From Pedobacter kyonggii (GTDB lineage Bacteria > Bacteroidota > Bacteroidia > Sphingobacteriales > Sphingobacteriaceae): a stretch of DNA of 64,000 nucleotides. This document shows positions 42,443 through 50,759 of this stretch, one piece after another. A program made the position numbers and the translations under genes. Location of the stretch: contig NZ_SIXF01000008.1 of assembly GCF_004310665.1 (NCBI RefSeq), positions 62,001 through 126,000 on the forward strand, given 5' to 3'. Each line of letters opens with the position of its first letter. Position 1 is the stretch's first letter. The notes under the pieces were generated by a model, which was given only the letters and a program-made list of their open reading frames with translations, made no database searches and was not told the origin of the DNA.

Positions 42443-43378
42443 CTAGCTTTTCACTGCTACCGGCTGCGGAACCTTTACATAATAGCCTGTGCCATCGTAA
42501 GGGCGCTTGCGTGGATTGGTAGTGCATTCTGCTGAGCAACAGCCCTGAAGCTGATCACCACATTCATCACACTGGGTAATGTGCTCATTACATTCCGGAT
42601 TGGCACAGTTGATCATTTTCGGGGTAGTTTTACCACAGTTATAACAAACTGAAACAATGGTAGGGTTTACCTTATTTACATCAACAGCAATGCGGTTGTC
42701 GAAAACATAACACTTGCCTTCAAAGTCCTTTCCGCCCGCTTCTTTTCCATATTTAATAATGCCACCATGTAATTGGTAAACATCGTTAAAGCCATGATGC
42801 AAAAGCAATGCAGATGCCTTTTCACATTTTATTCCACCGGTACAATACGTTAATATTTTCTTGTCTTTATATTGGGCAAGTTGATTAATCTGTTCAGGGA
42901 AATCGCGGAAATTCTCAATATCGAGTGTTAATGCATTTTTAAATTTACCAAGATTGTGCTCATAATTTGAGCGCACATCAAGAATAATTACATCCTCATC
43001 ATCTTTCATTTTCATGAAATCTACAGGCTCTAAATGTTTGCCTGTTTTTTCGTTTGGATTAATGATCGAGGTATCTCTTAAACCAGAATGAACAATTTCT
43101 GATTTATAACGGCAGTGCATTTTCAGAAACGAAGGCTCTTCAACATTGTCTATTTTAAACTCTGTTTTTGCAAACCTTTCATCGGCATGTATAGCTTTCA
43201 TGTAAGCTTCGCAAGCCTCAACAGTACCAGAAACAGTGCCGTTTAAACCTTCATCAGCAACGATAATACGGCCAACTAAACCCAATGATTTACAAAATTT
43301 AAGATGATCGGCAGCAAATTGTTCTGCATCTGCTATGTAACTATAGCAATAGTAAAGTAGTGTTTGATATTTTTTCAT
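42443..43378 (-). CDS. trhO: tRNA uridine-34 5-hydroxylase TrhO (rhodanese-domain protein)
   Basis: A 311-residue member of the UPF0176/TrhO family, which makes 5-hydroxyuridine at tRNA position 34 using molecular oxygen. The N-terminal ferredoxin-like domain has RIIVADEGLNGTVSGTVEACEAYM, the rhodanese domain has VIILDVRSNYEHNLGKFKNA and the catalytic Cys179 in LTYCTGGIKCEKASALLLHHG. The C terminus is a Cys-rich tail (CYNCGKTTPKMINCANPEC to CCSAEC), probably metal-binding. A promoter-like box lies upstream at 43419. Stand-alone gene. Confidence 0.93.
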   Translation of the reverse strand: MKKYQTLLYYCYSYIADAEQFAADHLKFCKSLGLVGRIIVADEGLNGTVSGTVEACEAYMKAIHADERFAKTEFKIDNVEEPSFLKMHCRYKSEIVHSGLRDTSIINPNEKTGKHLEPVDFMKMKDDEDVIILDVRSNYEHNLGKFKNALTLDIENFRDFPEQINQLAQYKDKKILTYCTGGIKCEKASALLLHHGFNDVYQLHGGIIKYGKEAGGKDFEGKCYVFDNRIAVDVNKVNPTIVSVCYNCGKTTPKMINCANPECNEHITQCDECGDQLQGCCSAECTTNPRKRPYDGTGYYVKVPQPVAVKS

Positions 43379-43418
43379 AACGCTATTGATACCGTTGCAA
43401 ACGGCGTTTAAAGCGGGG

Positions 43419-43426
43419 CAAAGATA
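43419..43426 (-). promoter_or_regulatory. Putative -7 promoter box for trhO (TATCTTTG on minus strand)
   Basis: The plus strand reads CAAAGATA, the complement of TAnnTTTG, 41 bases upstream of the trhO ATG. No good -33 partner seen. A weak call. Confidence 0.4.
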
Positions 43427-43435
43427 ATAAAAAAA

Positions 43436-43559
43436 GGTAAAATGTAGAAGGTAAGGTGGAAGGTATTTAACTCCTGATTTCAGAATCTTCCCTTTTTAGG
43501 AAAACATCTAAAATTGGCTGAGTATACCTTACGCCTTAAACCCTATACCTTAAACCTTA
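43436..43559. repeat. Inverted pair of AAGGTTTAAGGT-type repeats
   Basis: Left arm 43436-43467 (AGAAGGTAAGGTGGAAGG) and right arm 43521-43559 (ATACCTTACGCCTTAAACCC, then TATACCTTAAACC). The right arm touches the stop codon of the DUF5686 gene (43560-43562). Third member of this family in the window. Confidence 0.7.
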
Positions 43560-46007
43560 TTATAAGGTGTAAGCTATTCTAAATCCTTGTGTTAATTTGC
43601 GGGCACCATCGTAGGCAAAGCCATAACTGGCCCTTAATACCAGGCGCTGGAAGCCGAAATAAAATTCTTTGTAATTTCTTTTTTCTGGAGAAGACAAATA
43701 CCCGCCCCCAATAAATTCTTCCAATTTAGCTTTACGCAGTAATGGCACTTTATTTGTGAAAAAGCCTGCAAAGTTGTGCTCTAAATGCGCTTCGAAGTAT
43801 TGCTGATTGGTGCTAAACTGATAAAAATCTAAAAATTGAAACTTCCTTATATTAGGAGGGAAGATGGTAGAAATGTTACCTGAAAAATGTTTGAAATCAG
43901 GATAGTACATCTTTGCATTATTAAGAAACTTTCCTGCCCCAACCAAAAATGAGCTATAACCCAATAACCCTAAGCTAATTCTATCCTGATAAACTTCTGC
44001 TTTTACAAAATCGTAATCAACATCGCTATTTAAAACGTTGTTAAATCCCTTTTTATATAATACCGTAATTCGAGGAAAGTGAGATTCGGTATAAAACTTG
44101 CCATCCGGACGGGTAATGTATTTCTGACCAATGGTATAGGTTAAACTTGCTGTTGCACTTAACGAATTGTAGGTAGGAAAAAGCGGCGTTTCTACCGCTG
44201 GACTAAAAGGATTGTTCGAAGTAAATTCCCTATCCTTGGCATCGATAAACTTAAATGTAGAGTTATTGGTTAAATTTTTATTCCTGCTATAATCTACACT
44301 TGCACTTCCCTGTAATCCTGTTGCCAGTTCCCTGGTTGTGTTAATGTTAATGAAGCTTTTCTCGTAAAATTTTGAGAAGTTTTTTTCGTAAAGCAATGAG
44401 TTAATGGTATTGCCTAATGCAGTCATTGAGCCCAGATTGTTTAGGTCAAAAATGCCATTTCCGAACGATGCACCTACACTGGCCCTTTTTAGCGGATTGT
44501 AATAATAACTTCCGGTTAAACTTCCGGTAAGTTTTTGGTTGGCAAAACCATACCTCAGTTCAGGTCGGATAGAATAAGATCTTCTATTCTCGAAATCCTT
44601 TCTATACGTAACCCCATATTTTACCGCAAAACCTTCTACGGTATTGTAAAATATGGCTTTAAGTACCGGATCGAAAGACCAATATTCCTTATCATAGCGA
44701 TCGTTAACACTATACCCTCTAAGCAGCAATTTGCCAATGCCAAACTTATTGTTGTCTTTTTCTAACGAATCGAGATATTTTTTCGATTCCTTTAATTTAG
44801 CAATACTATCTTTTTTAACGTAATTAAGCTTTTCGTCACCTGTTAAAGGAATCGGCCTATTGTTTGTCCAGTAGGTAGAGTCTTTTTTGTTCACCATTTC
44901 GGTTATTTTCAATATTTCGCCATTGAAAAAGTTTTTAGGAAACTTAGGGTCAGTATTGTAATTGCTATAAATACCAACAAAATAGCCTGCAATTTTAAAG
45001 CCTAACACATTACCTGCGAATTGAAAATTGATGGCGGTAGGCATATAAACCTCCTTAACCTTGGTAAATTGTTGGCTGATGTTTAAGGTATCAATAAAGT
45101 TGATCCCCGATTTTTTAGTTAAGTAAACATCAGTATTGTAAATTCTCCAGCTGCCATCAATAATGTATATAATTCCCCTAAACACGGGGTCATTTTCACG
45201 ACGGGGGATGACCTCGATTTTGTGGATCAGTTCTCCATTTTCTTTGGTTTCGCCAAGCAACTTGTATTTATAGTAAAATAGAGCATTGTCTGCAATTGGC
45301 GAAATGAAGCCCCTGGTACTTAATTTGTTTTCGAGCAGGTAATTATCATAAAAGTTAATAATGAGATCAGATGCTTTATTGAAACTGAAAGCATTGTTTC
45401 TTCCGGCAACTTTTGATGAAATCATTTCTTCGTGTACCTCATTAGGTCTTCTGAAATTAAACTTACTCTGCGATTCTGATAAGTAAATGATGCCTTTTCT
45501 GTTGGTATCGAGTTCCAAAACTTTTTGGATATCCTGACCGAAAAACTTTTTAGGGGCGCCCCTTAAACGTTGTACACCTTTAATGTAAACATCACAACTA
45601 AATTCCTTAACTTCATTTAGGTGTGTTTTTCTCTGCTTAATGGTTTTGCGGATAATGGCATAAGCCGGATCTTCGGCATTCGCCCTGATGTTTACATTTT
45701 CTAAGGTATAACTTTCGGATGTTAGGGTTACATTGAGCGAAATATCGTCGGTAAGGTTGATGATATGCTCTTGCTGTTTATAGCCCACTGCCCTAAAATG
45801 TAGCGTGTATTCTCCTGTTTTTAACTTCATCGAATATCTCCCATCAACATTTGCAGATGTGCCGGTAGTAGTGTTTTTTAGATAAACCGATGCAAAAGGA
45901 ACAGGCTGTCCGTTGGTATCTTTAACTATACCTGTAATGGTAAATTGTTGAGCAAAAACAAAATTGGTGAGGCCACAAAAAAACAGGAGCGCGCAAATTC
46001 TTATCAT
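43560..46007 (-). CDS. DUF5686/carboxypeptidase-regulatory-like domain outer-membrane protein
   Basis: An 815-residue exported protein. A signal peptide ends near residue 19 (TNFVFA-Q). A carboxypeptidase-regulatory-like domain spans about residues 23-105 (ITGIVKDTNGQPVPFASVYLKNT, GEYTLHFRAVGYKQQE). The rest is the DUF5686 region typical of Bacteroidota outer-membrane proteins: AEDPAYAIIRKTIKQRKTHLNEVKEFSCDVYIKG, and a beta-barrel-like C terminus ending in TQGFRIAYTL. There are no TonB plug motifs. The role is not known. Confidence 0.8.
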   Translation of the reverse strand: MIRICALLFFCGLTNFVFAQQFTITGIVKDTNGQPVPFASVYLKNTTTGTSANVDGRYSMKLKTGEYTLHFRAVGYKQQEHIINLTDDISLNVTLTSESYTLENVNIRANAEDPAYAIIRKTIKQRKTHLNEVKEFSCDVYIKGVQRLRGAPKKFFGQDIQKVLELDTNRKGIIYLSESQSKFNFRRPNEVHEEMISSKVAGRNNAFSFNKASDLIINFYDNYLLENKLSTRGFISPIADNALFYYKYKLLGETKENGELIHKIEVIPRRENDPVFRGIIYIIDGSWRIYNTDVYLTKKSGINFIDTLNISQQFTKVKEVYMPTAINFQFAGNVLGFKIAGYFVGIYSNYNTDPKFPKNFFNGEILKITEMVNKKDSTYWTNNRPIPLTGDEKLNYVKKDSIAKLKESKKYLDSLEKDNNKFGIGKLLLRGYSVNDRYDKEYWSFDPVLKAIFYNTVEGFAVKYGVTYRKDFENRRSYSIRPELRYGFANQKLTGSLTGSYYYNPLKRASVGASFGNGIFDLNNLGSMTALGNTINSLLYEKNFSKFYEKSFININTTRELATGLQGSASVDYSRNKNLTNNSTFKFIDAKDREFTSNNPFSPAVETPLFPTYNSLSATASLTYTIGQKYITRPDGKFYTESHFPRITVLYKKGFNNVLNSDVDYDFVKAEVYQDRISLGLLGYSSFLVGAGKFLNNAKMYYPDFKHFSGNISTIFPPNIRKFQFLDFYQFSTNQQYFEAHLEHNFAGFFTNKVPLLRKAKLEEFIGGGYLSSPEKRNYKEFYFGFQRLVLRASYGFAYDGARKLTQGFRIAYTL

Positions 46008-46264
46008 AAATTAGATTAGTAAGCTTTAGTAAGCTATAAATATCGAATAACTTTTAAGACTATACATATAGGCATGTGTTAAAGTTTGTTAAGTTGAAAA
46101 AAAAATGGGATAATATTAATTTTTTTCAGAATAATATAAACGTAATCACCATTAGCCAACTAATCAAACGTTTGTCTCTAAAATATGTTGTTAAAATTGC
46201 CTTTTTAGGTCTGTAAAGACTTTTTTTTATAACTTTGGGCGTAAAATCAACATATAAAAAGGCC
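46008..46264. other. Promoter region of kbl
   Basis: AT-rich interval between two divergently transcribed genes. A 10-base palindrome CAAACGTTTG is at 46165-46174 and a -7 box at 46230. Nothing else recognisable. Confidence 0.5.
46230..46237 (+). promoter_or_regulatory. Putative Bacteroidota -7 promoter box (TAACTTTG)
   Basis: TAACTTTG matches TAnnTTTG and is 27 bases upstream of the ATG at 46265. A TTG start codon proposed at 46235 would lie inside this box, so the ATG is the better kbl start. Confidence 0.55.
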
Positions 46265-47452
46265 ATGTATAAAACATTACAACCTGTTCTTCAGAAAGAA
46301 CTTGAAGAAATCGAAAACGCTGGATTATTTAAACGCGAAAGAATTATTATTACCCCTCAGGGTGCCGACATTAAAGTGAGCGGTGGTGCCGAAGTGGTTA
46401 ACTTTTGCGCAAATAATTATTTAGGGCTCTCTTCTCATCCAAAAGTGATAGAAGCGGCTAAAAAAGCGATCGACGATCATGGTTATGGAATGTCTTCTGT
46501 ACGTTTTATCTGCGGCACACAAGATGTACACAAAGAATTGGAAGCTAAAATTTCTAAATTTTTAGGTACAGAAGATACCATTTTATATGCTGCTGCATTT
46601 GATGCCAATGGCGGTGTTTTTGAGCCCTTGTTTAATGCCGAAGATGCCATTATTTCTGATGAATTAAATCACGCATCAATTATCGACGGTGTTAGGTTGT
46701 GTAAAGCGCAACGTTTTCGTTATAAAAATGCAGATATGGAAGATCTGGAAAAACAGTTAATCGCTGCCAAAGATTGCAGACATAGAATCATTGTTACCGA
46801 TGGTGCCTTCTCTATGGACGGATCAGTTGCTCCACTGGATAAAATTGCAGATCTGGCTGATAAATATGAAGCCTTGATTATGATCGATGAATCACACTGT
46901 ACAGGTTTTATCGGTAAAAATGGCCGCGGAACACACGAACACTTCAACGTAATGGACCGTATTGATATCATTACCGGTACGTTAGGCAAAGCTTTAGGTG
47001 GTGCATCTGGCGGTTTCACTTCAGGTAAAAAAGAAATCGTTGATATGTTGCGCCAACGTTCACGTCCTTATCTGTTCTCTAATACCTTAGCGCCAGCAAT
47101 TGCAGGTGCATCTATCGCAGTATTAGATATGTTAAGCGAAACCACTTCTTTAAGAGATAAACTAGAAAACAATACCAAATATTTCCGTGAAAAAATGACC
47201 GAGGCTGGGTTTGATATTAAACCAGGTTTCCATCCAATTGTTCCGGTAATGTTATACGATGCAAAAATTGCACAGCAATTCGCCGCTAAAATGTTAGAAG
47301 AGGGTATTTATGTAATCGGATTCTTTTATCCGGTTGTGCCTCAGGGCAAAGCGAGGATCCGTGTACAATTATCAGCCGGACATGAGCAACATCATTTAGA
47401 TAAGGCTATTGCTGCATTTACCAAAGTAGGTAAAGAATTAGGTGTAATTTAA
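46265..47452 (+). CDS. kbl: Glycine C-acetyltransferase (2-amino-3-ketobutyrate CoA ligase)
   Basis: A 395-residue PLP enzyme of the alpha-oxoamine synthase family. It cleaves 2-amino-3-ketobutyrate with CoA into glycine and acetyl-CoA. Motifs: [14 protein letters not shown] near the N terminus, [14 protein letters not shown], the cofactor-stacking [34 protein letters not shown], and the PLP-lysine region [15 protein letters not shown]. Length agrees with E. coli Kbl. The preceding step (threonine dehydrogenase) is encoded at 24849. Start decided by the promoter box. Confidence 0.93.
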   Translation: MYKTLQPVLQKELEEIENAGLFKRERIIITPQGADIKVSGGAEVVNFCANNYLGLSSHPKVIEAAKKAIDDHGYGMSSVRFICGTQDVHKELEAKISKFLGTEDTILYAAAFDANGGVFEPLFNAEDAIISDELNHASIIDGVRLCKAQRFRYKNADMEDLEKQLIAAKDCRHRIIVTDGAFSMDGSVAPLDKIADLADKYEALIMIDESHCTGFIGKNGRGTHEHFNVMDRIDIITGTLGKALGGASGGFTSGKKEIVDMLRQRSRPYLFSNTLAPAIAGASIAVLDMLSETTSLRDKLENNTKYFREKMTEAGFDIKPGFHPIVPVMLYDAKIAQQFAAKMLEEGIYVIGFFYPVVPQGKARIRVQLSAGHEQHHLDKAIAAFTKVGKELGVI

Positions 47453-47470
47453 AACCTATAGATCTACGAT

Positions 47471-47505
47471 AACTATAAAAGCCGCTTTAAGTGGCTTTTA
47501 TAGTT
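47471..47505 (+). terminator. Intrinsic terminator after kbl
   Basis: A 15-base stem, AACTATAAAAGCCGC and GTGGCTTTTATAGTT, with one G-U pair and 5-base loop, 18 bases after the kbl stop. Confidence 0.88.
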
Positions 47506-47587
47506 TATGGGTTCATTTTCTTTTATAATGGTATTGTAAACAGATTATTTGAACTCATAAAGCCTAAAATTATTGGATAATTTGCTG

Positions 47588-47595
47588 TATATTTG
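47588..47595 (+). promoter_or_regulatory. Putative -7 promoter box for pheS (TATATTTG), very close to the start codon
   Basis: TATATTTG fits TAnnTTTG and ends 5 bases before the pheS ATG. If used, transcription would start at or next to the ATG, giving a leaderless message. Confidence 0.4.
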
Positions 47596-47600
47596 AAGCC

Positions 47601-48641
47601 ATGTTACAGGATAAAATAACACAATATACCGATAAAATTAATGCTTTTGTAACTGAAAAAGCAGACGAGTTAGAGCAGTTCCGCATCAAGTATTTAGGAA
47701 GCAAAGGCATAATCAAAGAGATTTTCGATGAATTCAAATCTGTTTCTGTTGAAGAAAAAAGATCATTAGGTAAAGTTTTAAATGAGTTTAAGCAACTTGC
47801 CGAATCAAAATACCTCACGTTAAAAGAATCTACAGAAAGTGCTGAGGTTAAAACTGAAAACGCACAACAAGATTTAACTTTGCCGGGTGAAGGTTTCGAG
47901 ATTGGTTCTCGCCACCCTTTAGCTTTAGTGCGTCGAGAAATTGTAGAAATTTTTGCTAAACTTGGTTTTACAGTAGCAGAAGGTCCTGAAATTGAAGATG
48001 ATTGGCATAACTTCTCTGCACTGAACTTTCCTGAAGAGCATCCTGCAAGAGATATGCAAGATACTTTCTTCATTAAAAAAGGTGGAGAAAAAGGCGATAT
48101 CGCACTGCGTACGCATACTTCTTCTGTGCAGGTGCGCATGATGGAGCAGGGGCAGCCGCCGTTCAGGGCAATTATGCCTGGCCGTGTTTACCGTAACGAG
48201 GCCATTTCTGCACGTGCACACTGCTTTTTCCATCAGGTAGAAGGTTTGTATGTTGATGAAAATGTTTCATTTGCCGATTTAAAGCAAACTTTATTTTATT
48301 TCGTTCAGGAATTATATGGAGAAGGTACAAAAGTGCGTTTCCGTCCATCATATTTTCCTTTTACAGAGCCATCTGCAGAGATGGATATTTCTTGTACCAT
48401 TTGCAAAGGAGCAGGCTGCCAGTTTTGTAAATACAGTGGTTGGGTAGAGATTTTGGGCTGCGGTATGGTAGATCCCAATGTTTTGGAAAACTGTGGTATC
48501 GATTCAAAAAAATACAGCGGCTTTGCATTTGGAATGGGAATAGAACGTATTACCAATCTAAAATATGAAATTAAAGATCTGCGTTTATTCTCTGAAAACG
48601 ACGTACGTTTCTTAAAGCAATTTAAATCTGCTTTAATTTAA
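47601..48641 (+). CDS. pheS: Phenylalanine-tRNA ligase alpha subunit
   Basis: A 346-residue class II aminoacyl-tRNA synthetase subunit. The N-terminal coiled-coil (residues 1-80) is followed by the catalytic core: motif 1 region HPLALVRREIVEIFAKLGFTVAEGPEIEDDWHNF, motif 2 MPGRVYRNEAISARAHCFFHQVEG, the Phe-binding FRPSYFPFTEPSAEMDI, and motif 3 GFAFGMGIERITNLKY. A Cys cluster (CTICKGAGCQFCKYSGW) is present as in some bacterial PheS. Its stop overlaps the next start by one base, unusual for pheS without pheT next to it. PheT is not in the window. Confidence 0.96.
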   Translation: MLQDKITQYTDKINAFVTEKADELEQFRIKYLGSKGIIKEIFDEFKSVSVEEKRSLGKVLNEFKQLAESKYLTLKESTESAEVKTENAQQDLTLPGEGFEIGSRHPLALVRREIVEIFAKLGFTVAEGPEIEDDWHNFSALNFPEEHPARDMQDTFFIKKGGEKGDIALRTHTSSVQVRMMEQGQPPFRAIMPGRVYRNEAISARAHCFFHQVEGLYVDENVSFADLKQTLFYFVQELYGEGTKVRFRPSYFPFTEPSAEMDISCTICKGAGCQFCKYSGWVEILGCGMVDPNVLENCGIDSKKYSGFAFGMGIERITNLKYEIKDLRLFSENDVRFLKQFKSALI

Positions 48642-49051
48642 TGATGAAGTATTTATATAGCATATTGTTTGTTCTGGTACTTACTACTGGTTGTGGCAAA
48701 GATGAAGGTTACATTCCTGATGTGCCTGTGAATTATAATGTAACACTCCAAGAGTTTTCCATTAAACAAAAAGATAATGTTATGCTAGTTGCTGATAGGG
48801 GTGTTGGCGGTTTAATTATTGTGAGGATATCATCCAACAATTATGTCGTATTTGATCGTTGCAGTACCGTAAATCCAGAGAAAATTTGTAAAGTAGTGCC
48901 TGATGACAGTGGATTTACCGCAACCGATCCATGTTCTGGTGCAAAATTTTCACTGCTTGACGGAAGTCCACAAAAAGCACCTGCAGTAAGAAGCTTAAAA
49001 GCCTATAATATTTCGTTGCAAGGCAATACACTATTACACGTAAGCAATTAA
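48641..49051 (+). CDS. Lipoprotein resembling a degenerate Rieske domain
   Basis: A 136-residue lipoprotein with lipobox LTTGC18. The body follows the Rieske order: a C-x-H-like site at C74-S-T, a second at D96-P-C98-S where functional proteins have Cys-x-x-His, then GAKFSLLDGSPQKAPAVRSLKAYNI, which mirrors the GSRFD-x-x-G-x-x-x-x-GPA-x-x-L-x-x-Y segment of Rieske ferredoxins. Only one of four cluster ligands remains; the two disulfide-type cysteines (C83 and C98) appear conserved. It probably does not bind a 2Fe-2S cluster, but keeps the fold. It starts at the last base of the pheS stop, so it is translationally coupled. Family similarity is my reading of motifs; role unknown. Confidence 0.6.
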   Translation: MMKYLYSILFVLVLTTGCGKDEGYIPDVPVNYNVTLQEFSIKQKDNVMLVADRGVGGLIIVRISSNNYVVFDRCSTVNPEKICKVVPDDSGFTATDPCSGAKFSLLDGSPQKAPAVRSLKAYNISLQGNTLLHVSN

Positions 49052-49052
49052 A

Positions 49053-49628
49053 ATGGAAGCTGAAAAAATAAAAGAAACAGTAAAAAAGGCTGCCAAAGAA
49101 CTATTTAGGAAATACGGTTATCATAAAACCAGTGTAAACGAAATTGCTAAAAAGGCACGCATTGCCAAAGCAACGATTTACAAATATTTCGAAAGTAAAG
49201 AACAGGTGCTGGATAGTATCCTGATGGATTACCTTGATCAGAATCTTCACGAAATCCTGCATAATAAATTAAGCTACGCATCAGAAGAGGAACATTTAAA
49301 AGCATTGGTAATGAAAACCAGCCGTTTATCTTTTACGGCGTGTAATGAGTTTATCGGGTGGGATTTTGTTCGTGAAAATGCAAACTCTCAGGAATTCTTA
49401 AAACACTTATCAGATCAGCTAGAGGCTCTGTTGTTAGCTGCTTACCTGCAATTGGATAACTTTAAGAATAACCCTGCCAGAAGAGAAGGATTGGCCTTTC
49501 TGCTGAAAGCCAGTAAGAGCATAGTATTTTCATTTGCATTTACCTCAGTTAGCGATTCTGATGTTCGTAAGAATTTTGTAAGTTTCCAAAAAGAAATATT
49601 GCCTTTTCTGGTAAAAGCAGCGCTTTAA
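49053..49628 (+). CDS. TetR family transcriptional regulator
   Basis: A 191-residue TetR-type repressor. The N-terminal helix-turn-helix covers residues about 7-52: KKAAKELFRKYGYHKTSVNEIAKKARIAKATIYKYFESKEQVLDSIL. The rest is the helical ligand-binding and dimer domain. It starts 1 base after the lipoprotein stop, hence in the same operon as pheS and the lipoprotein. No efflux gene is directly downstream, so the target is unclear. Confidence 0.9.
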   Translation: MEAEKIKETVKKAAKELFRKYGYHKTSVNEIAKKARIAKATIYKYFESKEQVLDSILMDYLDQNLHEILHNKLSYASEEEHLKALVMKTSRLSFTACNEFIGWDFVRENANSQEFLKHLSDQLEALLLAAYLQLDNFKNNPARREGLAFLLKASKSIVFSFAFTSVSDSDVRKNFVSFQKEILPFLVKAAL

Positions 49629-49939
49629 GTAGAAAAGTCTTTAATAACAGGTTCGTTATCTCGACCGGAGCATGTCGGAGCGGAGAGATCTAAATCAAAG
49701 TGCTCTCCAGATAGATTTAGCTTCGCCAAGCACTTTGTGGTTCTCGGCTGCGTTGCACTTCTCTCGAAATGACGATATATCGCATACTTTCGCAATCTGG
49801 TCTTAGCATCCCGCTAAGACACTAAAAATAAACTTATTGGTATGTCGTAGCGAGACGCGGCCGCTAAAAAAAGATAAAAAGGGAACGAACGAAGAAATCC
49901 GTGTTTATCTGTATGTAACTGTGGTTTAATGAGCTCTTA
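49629..49939. other. Non-coding stretch of REP-like repeats
   Basis: About 310 bases between converging genes, no ORF. It contains CGACCGGAGCATGTCGGAGCGG, a CGAC/GTCG hairpin, ACTTCTCTCGAAATGACGAT, GTCTTAGCATCCCGCTAAGAC (an inverted repeat, 49801-49821) and near the end AATCCGTGTTTATCTGTATG. These words resemble those at 26.7-27.2 kb (TCTCGCTAAGACG, ATCTGTGCTTATC) and suggest the same repeat family. Confidence 0.6.
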
Positions 49940-50623
49940 TTATTGATTATAATAATCTTTCATCTTAAATTTTTGCACGGTTCTTTTTATTTTTCCATCA
50001 ACAAGTTTTTGTGTAATCACCGTAACATTATCGGCTATGCTCGAATCTTCAATTACCGATGAATCTTCGTAAAGCATATTTTTAGTATCATATTTATAAT
50101 TGATGGTTTTGTCAAAACAGCATCCATCTTTTTGGTGGATAGCAATCTGCTTTGTTTTTTTATCAATATCGAACATGCCCAGGTTTTCGCTTGAAAGTTT
50201 GGTAAGTTCTTTATTCAGTAGAAACTTGTGTTCTTTAGATGATAAATAAATGTTGTAAGATGGACTGGCATAAGCACCATTATTACCATTTCTTATCGCG
50301 ATATCTTCAGAGCCGTCAAAATTAAAATCGCCAAAAATTAAAGGTGTTTGGTATTTGCCTAAATCGAGCCATCCAAGTTTGGCATTCTGGGTTTCAGTTA
50401 AGCCAAAATCCAAATCTTCAGAATGGAAGGTGTCTACTTCTCTATCTGTGGCTTTATCGTAAATAATAATTGTAGCTTTTCCGCTGCAAGCGTTACCTTC
50501 GCATTTATCAACAAAAATTTTGGCTTTGTATTGTTCGGAGCTGTTATTGGCTAAGAATTTAAACTGTGCTTTCGAAGTATTGGCAACAATTAAAATACCA
50601 CAAAAGATAATCAAACTTTTCAT
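49940..50623 (-). CDS. Exported protein of unknown function
   Basis: A 227-residue protein with a signal peptide (IIFCGILIVANTSKA-Q). The body is beta-rich with a DFNFDGSEDIAIRNGN motif, a calcium-loop-like segment found in FG-GAP-type repeats. A paired cysteine CC occurs in KDGCCFDKTINYKYD and two more in DKCEGNACSG. Family not recognised with certainty. It stands alone, 137 bases before the start of the next minus-strand transcript. Confidence 0.55.
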   Translation of the reverse strand: MKSLIIFCGILIVANTSKAQFKFLANNSSEQYKAKIFVDKCEGNACSGKATIIIYDKATDREVDTFHSEDLDFGLTETQNAKLGWLDLGKYQTPLIFGDFNFDGSEDIAIRNGNNGAYASPSYNIYLSSKEHKFLLNKELTKLSSENLGMFDIDKKTKQIAIHQKDGCCFDKTINYKYDTKNMLYEDSSVIEDSSIADNVTVITQKLVDGKIKRTVQKFKMKDYYNQ

Positions 50624-50759
50624 TAAATATTTTTCGGTAAAATTACATCAATATCATCCACCGAAAAGTTAAAAAAGGTTAACGTTTTCTTTTGCGGGTT
50701 TTGATATAGCTTTGTACTGCCGATTTTGTAGTAAGCCAATCTCTACCTTCTTTATTCAG

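Noticed and set aside
46235-46264. Upstream TTG start for kbl
   Set aside because: It falls inside a TAACTTTG promoter box and would add residues that the family does not have.
47570-48139. 189-residue minus-strand frame opposite pheS
   Set aside because: Antisense shadow of pheS; Ser-rich composition from reverse reading.
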